A DNA stretch of 64,000 nucleotides from Gossypium raimondii (taxonomy: Eukaryota > Streptophyta > Magnoliopsida > Malvales > Malvaceae): assembly GCF_025698545.1 (NCBI RefSeq), contig NC_068570.1, forward strand, positions 56,749,924-56,813,923, written 5' to 3'. Shown piece by piece: positions 35,148-47,491 of the stretch (position 1 is its first letter; every line of letters starts with the position of its first letter). The position numbers and the translations under genes are program-made. The notes under the pieces are model-generated. The model had not been told where the DNA came from. It made no database searches and saw only the letters and a list, made by a program, of their open reading frames with translations.

Positions 35148-36008
35148 TCAAGAGTGATGTGGCTCAATGCGGTTGAGATGGAAAGTTCCATGGCTCAAAT
35201 GCTGTACTTCCACCGTCAACTTCTCTTCCTTGTCTCCTCTCTTAACCTTCAGAACCATTTCAAGTTTGGTCAAATCTTCCACCACCTGTGTATTTCCACT
35301 TTCATGTCAAAACCACTTCACTTCAATAATATTATTAAACAGGATGACACACCATACCTCAGCATTGGCATGAAGGATTTCTTTGAGTTCATAAGGCACA
35401 AGGGAATTTGATCTCTGCTGAATGGCTTTGAGAGCATGATTTGCAGCACCTTCAACTACAGGGTCATGTATTGGCACACCTTGCAATCCATGGCCATGCC
35501 CATCTATTTTCACCCAATAATTTATCTAAGTTTAATATCAACAATCAAAGAGGATTTGAGTTATGAACAAACCTTTCTTGATACCAAGATCCGAAGTTGT
35601 ACAAGAAGGGGAATCATCGGCATGTTTAAACTCCTGCAATTCCTTCACGTTCATCCATGGCTTGACCCACACTTTAGCCTCATAAAGCTTCTTTTTTCCA
35701 CCATCAATGGCTTCCACAGTCAAATGGTGAAGCGTCCCCGCCACCACTTGCTCCGTTGCTTTCACCACCCTCACAAACTCAACCATACCCTTCTCTTTCT
35801 TGTTGTGCTCATCGACGGCGAAGCGAGCGACGTTTTCGAGCTCCGCGCTGTTTTGGGATCTGCCGGACGGGCGAAATCCGCCCAAATTGGCGGCGGTGGT
35901 GGCCATTGGTTCAGAGCTGAGAGTTGATTCCGCAAAGAAATTGTTGAAGAAGAGAATTGAGATTGGTATGTAGAATAAAAAAGAGATTGCGAAACTGGGA
36001 TTTCGCAT
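35148..36008 (-). CDS. Long phytocystatin (CYS6 type), intact
   Basis: Exons 35573-36008, 35358-35503 and 35148-35285 give 239 aa. An N-terminal signal peptide (hydrophobic residues ~7-26) is followed by a cystatin domain with the Gly motif [14 protein letters not shown] (60-69), the inhibitory loop QVVAG (87-91) and PW (117-118). A C-terminal cystatin-like domain has SNSL (177-180), which in long phytocystatins inhibits legumains (vacuolar processing enzymes), while the N domain inhibits papain-like C1A peptidases. Met35 (ATG at 35904-35906) is an in-frame alternative start without signal peptide. A TATA box lies only ~6 bp before the first ATG, which favours Met35. It matches Arabidopsis CYS6 (At3g12490), whose neighbour is also NF-YC11. 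Confidence 0.92.
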
Positions 36009-36013
36009 TTGGG

Positions 36014-36022
36014 TTTATATAG
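36014..36022 (-). promoter_or_regulatory. TATA box of the intact cystatin
   Basis: The minus strand reads CTATATAAA, ending 6 bp upstream of the ATG at 36008. A start site 25-35 bp downstream would fall inside the signal-peptide codons and leave the ATG at 35906 as the first one in the mRNA. The true start may vary. Confidence 0.45.
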
Positions 36023-36024
36023 AA

Positions 36025-37420
36025 AATTTTCAGGATGAATCTAAAGAATTTTCTATTATGATTTTGAATCAAATTAAAGGTTTTTCTACTTTCGCCATTT
36101 TAACTTGAGCTAAGCAAAGAATATTGAAGCTTAAGTTGAAATACAACTTTAAGGTTAATTTCACAATAGGTCCTCTAACTATGACTTGAATTTTAAATTA
36201 ATCTTTAAATTTTAAAACATTCTAATTAATTCTCATAATATTAATATCATATCAGTTAAATCCTTCCATCAACTTAGCCATTAGCTTTCACATAAAATGC
36301 TACCTCAAATTTTATGTTAAGCATATTTAAACATATAAGTTAAATTGAAAATATATACTTACTATATTGACAGTTTAGATCTAATATATTCAGAAAAAAA
36401 TAGTTTTTTCCTAAATTTTAATGAAACTATTTTTATGATTTGTTCATAAATACACGTGTTTACAATTTGGTCTACATAATTTAAATATGTATAATATCAA
36501 ATTTGAAGCTGACTAAAAACCTGATTAATATAATTTTAATATTTTAAAGATTTAATTATAATTTTTCAAATTTAAGAACCATTTTGATGCAATTAATCCA
36601 ACTTTTCCTTAATTTGTAAGCAATGCAAAACCCCTTCATCACTAAGAAAGAACTCAAAATATAATATTTATTGCTCAAAATATAGTATTTATAGCATGAT
36701 TGTTGGAACTATAGATTGAATTAAACAATAATTGAAGTATCAATCCAAAAGAGACCATTGTTCAGTTGATTTGAGAACCAATCCGAACCGAATTAAAAAT
36801 TGGGAATTTTTTAATAATTTATTTAATTAAACTAGATAAACCGATCAAACCGATAACCTAGCGATAGTGTGACATTAGATTAAGATATCATGAACATGAT
36901 CATATGTAAAAAGTTGGATTTATTTCATAGATCATAACAAGTTCAGAAATTATGATTACAAGATTCACTGAACACATATTGTATATAATTCAATACAACA
37001 CAAACTCCAGTAAGGAGGAAAAAAACAAAGAGAAAATGATTAAAAAAAGTTCAGAAGATGGGGAAAGATAAAAAGTAGAGTTTTTGAGTTTTTTTTTTGT
37101 TTTTGTTTTGTTTTCACTGCAAATAGTGTCTCAAAGTGCTTCAAAAACAAACACTAAAATGCTTGAAATCAAATACTGCACTTTTTAAGACACTTTTAAA
37201 ACCATGGAGGATTACATGAGATTTGAAATATGCCCCATGTGAGATTATCCATAGGTAAGAAGCAATGAATGAGCTTCTCCGATGATTTTCGGAGGAAAAA
37301 GAGGGTGAGAATCAGGATGTCTTTCTCCATCAAAAAGCTGTATGACGAAAAAACGAAAACCGGAAAACAAGAGCAAACTAAGGGTTTAAGGATGACAGTA
37401 TGTATGTTTGTTATGGCTTT
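36025..37420. other. Intergenic DNA between cystatin and P450
   Basis: AT-rich. 36160-36600 has loosely inverted blocks (ggtcctctaactatgacttg at left, aagaaccattttgatgcaat at right) resembling a decayed foldback element. No gene was recognised. 37270-37420 may include P450 3' UTR. Confidence 0.4.
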
Positions 37421-40400
37421 TCAGTTATTCCTTCTTGCGAAAACTAGTTCGGAACTCAGAAAATCTTGAGACATCGAGTAGTTTGTCGACGGTTTTGAGT
37501 TTGTCTTTGATCCTGAACGAAGCCTCACCTGTTATATTGATTCAACAGAACAATCATTAGTCCACTAAGTTTTTCCGTGTATTTAGAGTACAGATTATAG
37601 ATAAGTTATTCGTAGGACAAACCTCGTATTGTTCGAGCAAGGAAGCAAACAACGTTGCAACTCCTTGAGTGACAAATTTCTGGCCAACGCAAGCACGAGC
37701 ACCAGAACCGAAGGGAAGAAAAGCCGGATTCTTATTCGGATCTTTCAAAACAAAAGTACATTTCCTTTGATCTTTAAGTTCTTCAGCATGTCCTAAAGCA
37801 AAGAAAAGCGATTAGATAGCTATCGTATATTAGTACCCCGTGACACTGAACGCAAACTAAATCCAAAAGAACTGACATGATCATAACACATAAGAGTATT
37901 TATCGGAAAAATGTATGATTTTATCTCGCGTAAGCTACATGGACAAGAAGAAGTCATTCCAGTGTATAAACATATAGCTTTGTGCTAAATCAGCAAACAA
38001 TACATAGCATAAACAAATCCGACCTAATAGACAGACATTTTGGAAAAAGTAGAGTGAAACCTGCAATGGACGCATCCATGTTTGGTGAAGCGGATGTCTT
38101 TTCTGTCTTAGACAGAAAACGATATGGATTAAATTTGCCAGCATCATTTCCCCTAGAATCATCGGTCTGCACCAACTGCATAGGTACGACAAGTATTGCT
38201 CCAGCCGGCACAATTACACCAGACTTAAGCCTCAAATCTTCAAAACACACAAGAATAATATTTGTATCAGTGACCATATAAGTAATAAATGTACCTGTTG
38301 CAAATTCCATGTCGATATTCAATGTAGTTCTCGTTTAATGACTCAAAAAACTGCTTACCGTGTTTCAGAGAACACCTCTGTAGCAAAGGTCCGGCTGGCA
38401 TAACACGAGCAGACTCATAGATAGTTGCCCACAATAAAGGCATCTTCTCTACAACAGGTTGAGCTTTGTCCTCCGAACCTTTCTTTGCCATGATTATCTC
38501 TGAGTATATCTGCAGAAGTTCAATTCCAAAGACATAAATCAACTGCAACCTGGGACCTTCAACTTCAAACTCGAACGTGAATATATATAAGGGTCTTTTA
38601 AGTTTTTAGTAAGTCCTAAGAGTACAGGAGTTAACGATAACGGGAAAACACAGAAACCGGAATAGAGAATGCTTACCTTATGCTGTATTTCTGGATGTGT
38701 AACAAGCCTCATCAACATATTATTAATCAAACCTCCGGTTGTTAAGCATCCATGGAACAGCAAGCTCATAATATTGCCGCAAGATTCATCTCTTACATTA
38801 TGACGGCCATTAATCTCTTGCAGGGAAATGTTATCTTGCAAAAAGACGCCGGCCTCCATTCCAAGATTCGCGCTTGGTTCCATGTGACGGTATTGCCTGT
38901 ATTTACTGCACTGTTGAACAAGGTCTTGAGTTAGCCATTTCAACTCTGTACATAATCGTCGATACCTCCAAAATCCTTGTTTCCAAAAGGGAATGACACT
39001 ATACGATGCCCAAAAGCAAGCATCTTTAGCAACCATCATCAACAGCTCCTCGTAAATAGTAGACTTCAACCAAGCCAAGAATGTGTCACCAAATATTGTA
39101 GCACCAAGCAAAGTGAAGGCCATATGCTGAGAAGTCATTTTACAATTGATACTTCCTTTGGTCATGTTCTGGTGTAATTCAGCCATGATATGATCAACAG
39201 CCTTGGTCGCGATTAAATTTGCTCTATCAAGCAACCTTACATTCAATTCAGATGCCAGTGACTCTCTTCTACTTTCTACCTAAAGAGGAAAAAGAATCCA
39301 TAGATTATCAGAAGGTCGTTCGATCATGCCATCAAAGTACACATATATCGAGTATGAACACATTCTTATATATGATTGCTATTAAATAACCATTTCGTTG
39401 AAACAATTTGAAGAGCAAATAAAACATAGAACAGGTCTTGCATAGCACATGAGGAAAATTATCTTCTTCAGACTCGGATGTCAGTGACAAAACCTAAAAG
39501 AGAATGACTAGAGGTGTTAGAACCAGTTCATGTTTTAAAAATCCGGTTAGCATTCCAAATTTCACATTTTAGAACCAATTATGAAGACTCAAACTGAACT
39601 TTGGGCCCCAAATTTCGAGCAGGCTCATACGGATTGAGATCGGCTCAGCTAGATTACACCCCTATCCTTAAAGACTAACAATTGTGTTACTGACTTGGAT
39701 AAGCAGTGACCATCTTCTTTACAAGTTCAACAACAACCATAACAGGTAAAAGAACTTGTAATTTAAGTACCTTATCAAAAGATGAAGCAAAGAGGGTGGA
39801 TCTTCCAAAGGCCAAATTGAAAGCCTTTCCAGTAAGTGGCAATTTATCCTTAGCTTTCAACAACATCTCTTTAATAATTTCTGGTTCTTTTATTGAAACC
39901 AAAAGCTGTTTAGGACTCAACCATAACTTCACAATTGAACCATATTCCTCATGTGAATCTGACAATACCTCTTCAAAAAAAAAAACAACGGATTCCATAT
40001 TTGATTAGTAAAATCAAAACCCGGATTATAAAATTCAACCCCTGATCATTTGCAATTGAAATTTTATGTAAATCTTTATAGAAAGACCATATGGTAGAAA
40101 AGTAAAAAATAGTGAGATTTGGTAAATCCATGAACAACCCAGATTCCAAAAACTCATATATTCATCATTCACATAAAAAAAAAGGAGTTTTTTTTATTAC
40201 CTGTGAGATTTTGTTTGGAGAGAGTAGTGAAATAACCATAAAAGGAAGGAGAAGGAGGACCTGGGATTTTGCAAGCTTGATTCCATAGCTTAAACAACTT
40301 AAAAAGCTTATAAGAAAGAAAATAAGTAATAGTTATAAGAGAAATCCAAAGAAAAGCATTGATTTCCCAAACAGCATAGTCTCTGAGAAAACGAGAAGTT

Positions 40401-40468
40401 TCCATGGAGGAAACTTGACAAGAGCTAGGATTCCATGCTTGTAAAACAAAGCAAAGGAAAGGGTTCAT
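37421..40468 (-). CDS. Cytochrome P450, seven exons, non-canonical I-helix
   Basis: Exons (minus): 40201-40468, 39771-39970, 38677-39279, 38359-38509, 38061-38237, 37623-37792, 37421-37528; all GT-AG, frames join to 558 aa. An N-terminal membrane anchor (~34-58) and the hinge KIPGPPSP are present. The K-helix ExxR is E389-S-A-R392, the PERF-type block is FNPYRF (443-448), and the haem loop FGSGARACVG has Cys501 as iron ligand. In the I-helix the usual A/G-G-x-D/E-T-T/S reads HGCLTTG (332-338), so Leu335 replaces the acidic residue. ATG at 40405 (Met22, better start context) is an alternative start giving 537 aa. It is an ER-bound monooxygenase-type protein. It may be a small single-copy family such as CYP727, but I cannot confirm this; the substrate is unknown. 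Confidence 0.85.
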
Positions 40469-40479
40469 CTTTTTTCTTT

Positions 40480-41814
40480 TTCAAACAGTTTGTTTCATAA
40501 GTAGGGAAATTGATGGAAAAGGTTTGGATTTTGATTGAAGGAATTGGATGAGATGAGATGAGATGAGATGGGATGCAGTTCCTGTGAAAAGAGAGAAAGA
40601 AGGAAAAATTGAAGTTAAAAGCTTTATGGTTGTGGGGGTGTGTGTATTTTTGACTTTGGGGGTGTTTGATTGATGGGACAATAATATGGGAAAAGCATGT
40701 GCCACTTGAGGAGAGACGTGGCTCCATTGACATGTCATTATTACGCCATAATTTAAGTCTTCTAATTTTCTTTGACATTCATTAGTCTTTTTTTGTATTT
40801 ATTGTAAATTTTTATGTCTGTTCTAAATTTATAATTTATATGAAATTTATATTTCCGATTAATTTATTAATTTTTTATTTCATGCAATTTTATTCAAATT
40901 CGATTTTGAAAATATTAATTTTTTGTTAATTTTAAAAAATTATTTTATTTTATTTTATTTTATTGAAGTTGTATGTGTTTGTGTTATTTCTATTATAACC
41001 TCATATTTTAATTATTTTTTATTATATAAAATTGTGTGCATCTGATCATAGTTGGTTCAAAGAAAACGAAAGAAGTAAATGAGGTGATAATTAATTACTC
41101 AGAAGGGCAATGGACCTAAAGTATTTGATGTTAGGTGTAATAGAAAAATGTATTTGGAAATAGGAAATGAAAACTTTAGTACCCGTCTTTGAGATTTACC
41201 TTCGGGTTTGTGATTATCTTTCTTAATAATATCATTTTTTAGGTTCAAATCTGAGTTTTCTTTTTAAAACTATCTCGTGTAGTACCACTTTACCTAACAA
41301 TTGTTGGTTAAAATCTATCATGTTTGTTTAATTCGACATCTTTTTCTTAATAGTATAAAGATTTAGAGTGAGAGTACTTGTGAAATCGATTTAATTCATG
41401 TACAGTTAAAAGAATTAAATAAGCTAATTAAATTGAAGCAGAGCTAACATTTATTGTTCAAAAATGATGTAAACATGATTATTTTTCATTTAGAGATTAA
41501 CTCCAAACAAAATATTTCATCCGCAAAATCATATAAAAGCTTTCAAAATATAACTATGTTAGGCAATCAACATTGTTTTTTAAACAATAGATGTTAAATC
41601 TAGTGAATTTTAGCCTTATTCGATTCCTTTTAATCGTATAATGACTAAATTAATCCATTTAATAGTAAAAAACTAATTTAATCTGCCTTTATAATAGAGA
41701 GACCCGTCAGTACAATCACCAAAGATTTAGTATGTATCATTTTTACCTATTTTGACTTCGTTGATAAGATTTAAAATTTTCACTAAAATTTTTGTTTTTT
41801 ATACAAGGTTTACT
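40480..41814. other. P450 upstream region and AT-rich intergenic DNA
   Basis: 40480-40740 is presumably promoter and leader of the P450, with tandem gatgagat copies (about 40548-40571). No gene was recognised in the rest. Confidence 0.4.
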
Positions 41815-41942
41815 TCTACCTATAATCCCTTCACAATCCTTAAATTTGAGGAAAAACGCACTTAAGCACGCTGGAACTCAATTCTCCTAGTTGCTACAAT
41901 AGCAACCGTGCCCACCGAGCTAAGGCTCAATTGACAATAAAT
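41815..41942 (-). repeat. SINE copy, tRNA-derived
   Basis: The minus strand starts ttgagccttagctcggtggg (box A) and has gagttccagc at the box B position. The family body gcttaagtgcgtttttcctc is followed by gggattataggtag. Same family as 42590-42745 and 15237-15345. Confidence 0.7.
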
Positions 41943-41951
41943 TAAATTTTT

Positions 41952-42326
41952 GGTTAAAATATGTTGTTAGTCCTTATACTTTATAGAATTTGAGATTTAT
42001 TCCTTGTACTTTAAAAGTTAAAATTTTAATCCTTGTATTTTTTTTCAATTTAAAAATCTCAATTCAATAATTATTGTTGTTGGTAGTTTTCATTAAAATT
42101 TGTCAACTTAACATGTTCTTTTTCATGAATTATATGCCACATCATATAACAACGACCTAATTAATATGCCAAATTGACAAATTTTGACAGAAAATACTTA
42201 CGGTTTTAATGACTGAATTGAGATTTTAAAAAAAGTAAAATAAAAAGACTTAATTTTAACTTGTTAAGTATAAGGACGAAATCTCAAACTTAATCAAAGT
42301 ACAAGGACTAACATCAAATTTTAACC
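41952..42326. mobile_element. MITE, family A, copy 1
   Basis: Inverted ends ggttaaaatatgttgttagt (left) and aaggactaacatcaaatttt...aacc (right) bound 375 bp of AT-rich non-coding DNA with no frame. The 9-bp flanks taaattttt and aaaatttgt are a poor match. Same family as 54368-54729. Confidence 0.75.
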
Positions 42327-42589
42327 AAAATTTGTTACAAGCAACATTAGGCAAGGGTCAGCATGAAATTTTGTTCAAAATTGGAATGATGTGAAAATCT
42401 GACATTTTGAAGAACTTTTACATCAATCATTTAAGTACTTCTAATTATTGGCCAACAGCATTCAATTCATTTTTGGTGAATGTGTTTCAGTTTAAGTTGT
42501 ATTATTACATTAAAAAAATTTTGAGTTTTATTATATAGAAATTAAAAAAACTAAAAAAACGTAAAATACTCGTATTATAGGTTTTGATC

Positions 42590-42745
42590 ATATTTGTTCA
42601 TTTAGGTACAATGTCTAAAACTATCTATAGTTTCTTTACCCATAAATAGGAGGATAATGCGTTTCAGCGCACTCGAAGCCACGTCATCCTACATTGGCAA
42701 CAATGTCCATGCCAATTGAGTTAAGACTCAATCAGCAAATATGCA
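42590..42745 (-). repeat. SINE copy, tRNA-derived (best preserved)
   Basis: On the minus strand: gattgagtcttaactcaatt (box A region), then caatgtaggatgacgtggct, tcgagtgcgctgaaacgcat (box B and body) and cctatttatgggtaaagaaa. The A-box to B-box spacing is ~35 nt. Body words match the poly(A)-tailed copy at 11285. Confidence 0.7.
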
Positions 42746-42749
42746 TGTT

Positions 42750-44150
42750 TTTTAAACACACCCTTATGCTCTAAATATATAATTTCGTGATGAAATTTCT
42801 AATAAATAAAATTTAATAAGATTTAAAGATACGTGTAAAAATTATAAACTGAAATTCAACGAATATGATTTGGTTTGTTCAAAGTTAGATATTGATATAT
42901 GGGCATTAGCATTAGCAACCACTCATTGTGTGGATTGGAATCGCAATCACATGTTTCACTTTGGAAATCACATGTTTCCCCATCCATCGTTTGCCCATAA
43001 ATTGTCCTTTCTTCAATCCTTTGTTTCATTCTTATGACTCAACTTCTATTCATTATTCATAGCAAAGTTCATAAATCCATTAGATATATCACAAATTTGT
43101 TGAAGTAAATTTTGTATTTGAAAAAAAACAATTAACTTTTTATTTAATTAGATGAAAAGAAAATAAATAAGATTGAAAAATTGAAGAGAAAATGATAAAA
43201 GGAAAGAAATTAAGAAAATATATATCTTTTCTCCAATAAAATTTTTCGTGATTTTATTTTGATTTTAATTTCAATCCACCATTATCGTGGTTTTATTAAT
43301 GGTCTCCTAACTTTATTCTGTCCGTAGTTTCATGGTTTTATTTTGTTCACTCTGTTTACTTTGAAAATAGAGGTGGTTTTATTTTTACTTTTAAATTTTA
43401 GTCATGTTCTAGCTTATATGTGAGATTTTTCAATATAAGGGTGTCGCCAGATTTATTAGGAACTATTTTCGAATGGATTTATCATGATATATTATTGTAA
43501 TGGTGATAGATTTGAGATGATGAGGAGAATGATAGGTCATCTAAGACTTGACCTTTTATGCATCATTGATGTAGTGAGTCTCTTGGGGCTTTTGAAAGTT
43601 TCTTCTTGGTTGATCGGTGTTCGTCGTCAAGTTGATTTGATGATGGCAAGGCTAGGATGAAAATTTCATTGATTTGATTAAGTTGATGCATTTCTGATTT
43701 GTTTTTGAATTATTCCAGCGTTGCAGTTACTGTCAATTTGTCTCTTTTTTTTTTTAGATTACTTTGCATACATGACATTTGTGCATTTGTTTATAGTGAT
43801 TTATTTATTGTTTATAAATATTTATTTATGTGCAATGTGTTTGTATTATTGTTGTTTATGGTTTCTGTTGAGGCAAAGTAAGCTGAGAGTTGCTAAGTGG
43901 CACTCGGTAGTGCTAACTGCAAACTACCATTGAAGTGGTTTAATACTTGTCTTATTTAGTTTGATAATTTAATGAAGAAAATATTTGGACATGTTAATAT
44001 GTTGTGTTATTAAAAATACTTTGGTCCATCTACGAAAACCAATCCTTGGAGTTTGAAGATGGGATTAGATTCGTGAGAATCAAATAAGTCCTTGGAATGT
44101 GGAGATCTGATTAAGATTGTTGTTGATCTTGGAGAGCAAATCTTCGATTG
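42750..44150. other. Intergenic DNA
   Basis: AT-rich. Short frames at 43699-43933 are hydrophobic by composition and look like chance. No gene was recognised. Confidence 0.4.
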
Positions 44151-44159
44151 TGCTTTAAT

Positions 44160-44610
44160 TATTATTAATGTAATAGCTATTTTCAAGGAACTTTGTATTC
44201 GCTTAGATTCTATGTTAGTATGGCGAACTTAATATATGTCTTAAAGTTTGTATAGGTTTTGTATGAGAGCTATGAGTGCATTCTAATCTTTTCATTTGAG
44301 GAACCATTTTGTGAAGGACTGCAAACTGATATTGTAAACATTGTTGAGTGTTTATTGCCCAAGTTCTCAGGGGAGAATTTGGAGGTGAGGATTCTAGTAT
44401 TTAAGTACAAATGAGAGATCTCTATACTTGGGGAGTGATGGAGTGTGATTTACTTGTACTGTGGATTAAAGATAGTGGAATTACTCACTGAGCTAAACTC
44501 TATGAACATAGGAAAATTGAATTGCGTAAACAAACCTTGGTAATTTTTGTTTGCACAATTTTCACAATACCAAACTGTAGTGGTTATTACATTCTAACAC
44601 TTCCATTACA
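44160..44610 (+). mobile_element. Copia-type LTR remnant (fossil)
   Basis: The block tcactgagctaaactctatg, followed by gaattgcgtaaacaaac, is the conserved 3' part of a Copia LTR type that is seen again at 53905-54235 (tcaccgagttaagctccaca, gaactacgtaaataac). Borders are uncertain and no internal region is attached. Confidence 0.5.
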
Positions 44611-44649
44611 ATTTTTATTTTAAACAAATAGACAACTCGAGGTAACAAC

Positions 44650-45225
44650 AATTTCTTTTCCCTCATCATGGCAAAGCCTCGATTATCTTAGTCCCTGGTT
44701 AAAATGAAACTCGAGTAGTTTAAGTCTCACTCAATAATCAACTATTCAATTTAAACCTTTTTAAAATAAAATTTTTTATTCTACTCAAAATTTTGTAATT
44801 TTATTTTGATCCTAACACCAATTTTTTTTTTTTACTTCGCCTCTATCTCTAATTTTACCTTCTGACACTCAAAATTTATTCTATTTTTAATTTTTTATCC
44901 TTTAAGAAAATGAAAAAAATCAATTTCATGGTAAGTTATTACCAAATTTTATCTCATTTTATTTCTCAAATATGTTATAATTCTTGCTATAAACTCTAAA
45001 TACTTTCAATTCATTGCCCCATTTTCTAACTCCTAACTCCAATTAAATATCTATCCATTAGTGGTCGGCTTGTCTGTCTTTATTCTCTAAGCCACTTGCA
45101 ACATTTGATTAGGGCTGCTGTCCTTATATGAACAGCTAAATAACATTTGGACTAAATAATTAATGTTATAAATAATGTTAAATTTATTTAATTAGTATAG
45201 ATATTTATTTTCATATTAGGTGTAC
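44650..45225. other. AT-rich intergenic DNA
   Basis: Nothing recognisable. Confidence 0.4.
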
Positions 45226-45230
45226 TGATT

Positions 45231-45771
45231 GTAGATCCTACTTAACTATACGTACACGAAATGAAAGAAATAATTAAAACATAATATAATAAAATGATAA
45301 TATGAATATGAATATGATATACATATCGGAAACAAACAGATGACGTCACGATGAGGAGATATGCGACGTCGCGACGATATCTCACCTAATGTAGTCACGT
45401 TTTAGACTCCAAGCAGGACTTCTTTTTCCAGTCGAACTTTGATTATTCCAGAGATATTCTAGTACGATTAGAACTTTAATATAAGCTTATTTAAAGGGGT
45501 CATTGTATCCATGTTTTGTGAAAATATGGTCGCATGTGAGTTTTGATGATAACTTTCATGGTAACTATAAAGAGAGCTTTGTTTTTGGGGTTTGAGTATG
45601 TACGTTTAGTATATTTAAGTTTATTTTCTCCGTATTATACTCATTTAGTGAAAAGTCGAAGCCTCATTTACCTGTGGTTTTTCCCTCTTTGAAGGTTTTC
45701 CACGTAAAATATTTATGTTCATTCTTCTTCACTTTTACTATCTCGTTGTTTATACGGGTCAGTCCCCAACA
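45231..45771 (+). mobile_element. Solo LTR, Ty1/Copia-like (fossil)
   Basis: It contains the LTR blocks gtggtttttccctctttgaa and ttttccacgtaaaatattta and ends gtcagtccccaaca. The U3-like part has gacgtcacgatg and gcgacgtcgcgacg motifs. No internal region follows and no clear target duplication was found. The left border is approximate. Confidence 0.65.
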
Positions 45772-47052
45772 ATATACAACTATGTTCAAACTTATGTAAT
45801 AAATATTAAAACATATCAAAATTTATATAAATAGACCCATAAAATTATATGAGTTTTAGGATTCTCAAATTTATTCTATATTATTAAAAAATTCAAATAA
45901 AATATACTAAATGTGCAAACAAATTGAAATTGTTTTTGTAGTTGATTTGCATGATATTTTTCCCGATCGATAGTGAAATATGTCAGAATTTGATCAGTCC
46001 AAATAGTTCAATTGAATAAAATATAAAAATTTATATATTAAAAATCGGTTTAACTGACTTTTGATACCAATACCCTGATTAATGTTCCATCCGACCAACC
46101 AATTTGGTCAGATTGAGATTACCATTTTTGATTTTGCTATTCATTTTTTTAAGTGAAAAGTGGAAAAGAAAAAGTCATATGATGTTAGAATAAGAAAACA
46201 ACTTGAAGTTAACTATATATTAAGATGGCACTGAAAATAATGATGATATTTCTCTTTTTTTTATTAGACCTATTGTTTACACCATTTTTTGTGAAAACGG
46301 AGTCGACTTGAGTTTTTGAAAAATTAAAACGAATATGAGAATCGCCACCAATCCTTTTTTGATGAGGTGTGATCGGGTCACCTCGAAAAATGATTATTTT
46401 TAATAAACGATTTGGTTTTATTAAAACAACGATTTTGGTCCACGAAATTCAAAAAAATATGTTCGGGAGTCGGTTACGTACGAGGAAGGATTAACACCCT
46501 CGTAACGCCCAGAATTGGTACCTAGTTGATTAATTAATGTCTTAATGTCGAAGATTTAAAACTTTAAAGAGATTTAGAATACGATCTTTTAATGAAATAT
46601 TGAAAATTTTTGGGAAAAGGGCATATTTTACGTTAATCGAGAAAGAAAATTATATTCAGTAAGTTAGAACACAATGTCTTGAATTCCCGATGTGTGAATG
46701 AATGCCAAAAATTTACTTATTTAAAAGATATTTAGCTATCTCGAGTTAAAAAAAGGGATCATGCCCAGTAAGTTAAGACACGATCTTTTCTTAATTCTAG
46801 AGATCGTTTAAAACTTGAGTTTAAAAAGATTCGTGTATTTAAACTTATTCAAAGATCATAATATGTTGATGTGCATACGGAAAAATGAGAAATGCATTTG
46901 TACGAATAACAATAAAAAAAGAAAATAACATAAACGCAAATAATAAATAACCAACGTTGAAACAAATAACGAAGGTAAAGAACTTAAAAATCAAAGTAAA
47001 AATGTTATAGAAATAAATGAATGTTGTATAAGACAATTTAGGTATAATGCGA

Positions 47053-47053
47053 C

Positions 47054-47090
<37 letters not shown>

Positions 47091-47091
47091 C
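47053..47091. repeat. (AAT)n microsatellite
   Basis: An uninterrupted aat run of about 12 units inside the solo LTR. The surrounding 47100-47420 is also aat-rich. Confidence 0.85.
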
Positions 47092-47433
47092 TAAGTTTTC
47101 GAAATTATAAAAGTATATAAATAAATATAAAAGGGAATAAAATAAATTAAATATATTTAAAATATTTAGGTAAATAAATAATAAAAATGATGCAAAAACT
47201 AATTAATTTAACAATATGGGAATAATAGTAAATATATAAATACAAAGGTAAGATAATAATAAGTATACAAGAAATATAATAATAATGGTAATGAAAGATA
47301 ATAATAATTATAATAATAATATCAATAATAATATTAATAATATTAATAAGAAAAAATAATAATAGCATTAATAATAATTTATATAATAATGTTAATAGTA
47401 ATAAAAGAACAATAAAACTTATAATAACAAGGC

Positions 47434-47466
<33 letters not shown>

Positions 47467-47491
47467 TGATGATGATGATGATGATGATGAT
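47434..47491. repeat. Compound (AAT)n-(ATG)n microsatellite
   Basis: About ten aat units run directly into about nine atg units, inside the solo LTR. Confidence 0.85.

Noticed and set aside
43699-43933. Hydrophobic 60-70-codon frames
   Set aside because: T-rich DNA gives Phe/Leu/Ile-rich frames; two frames overlap and neither has a supporting motif.
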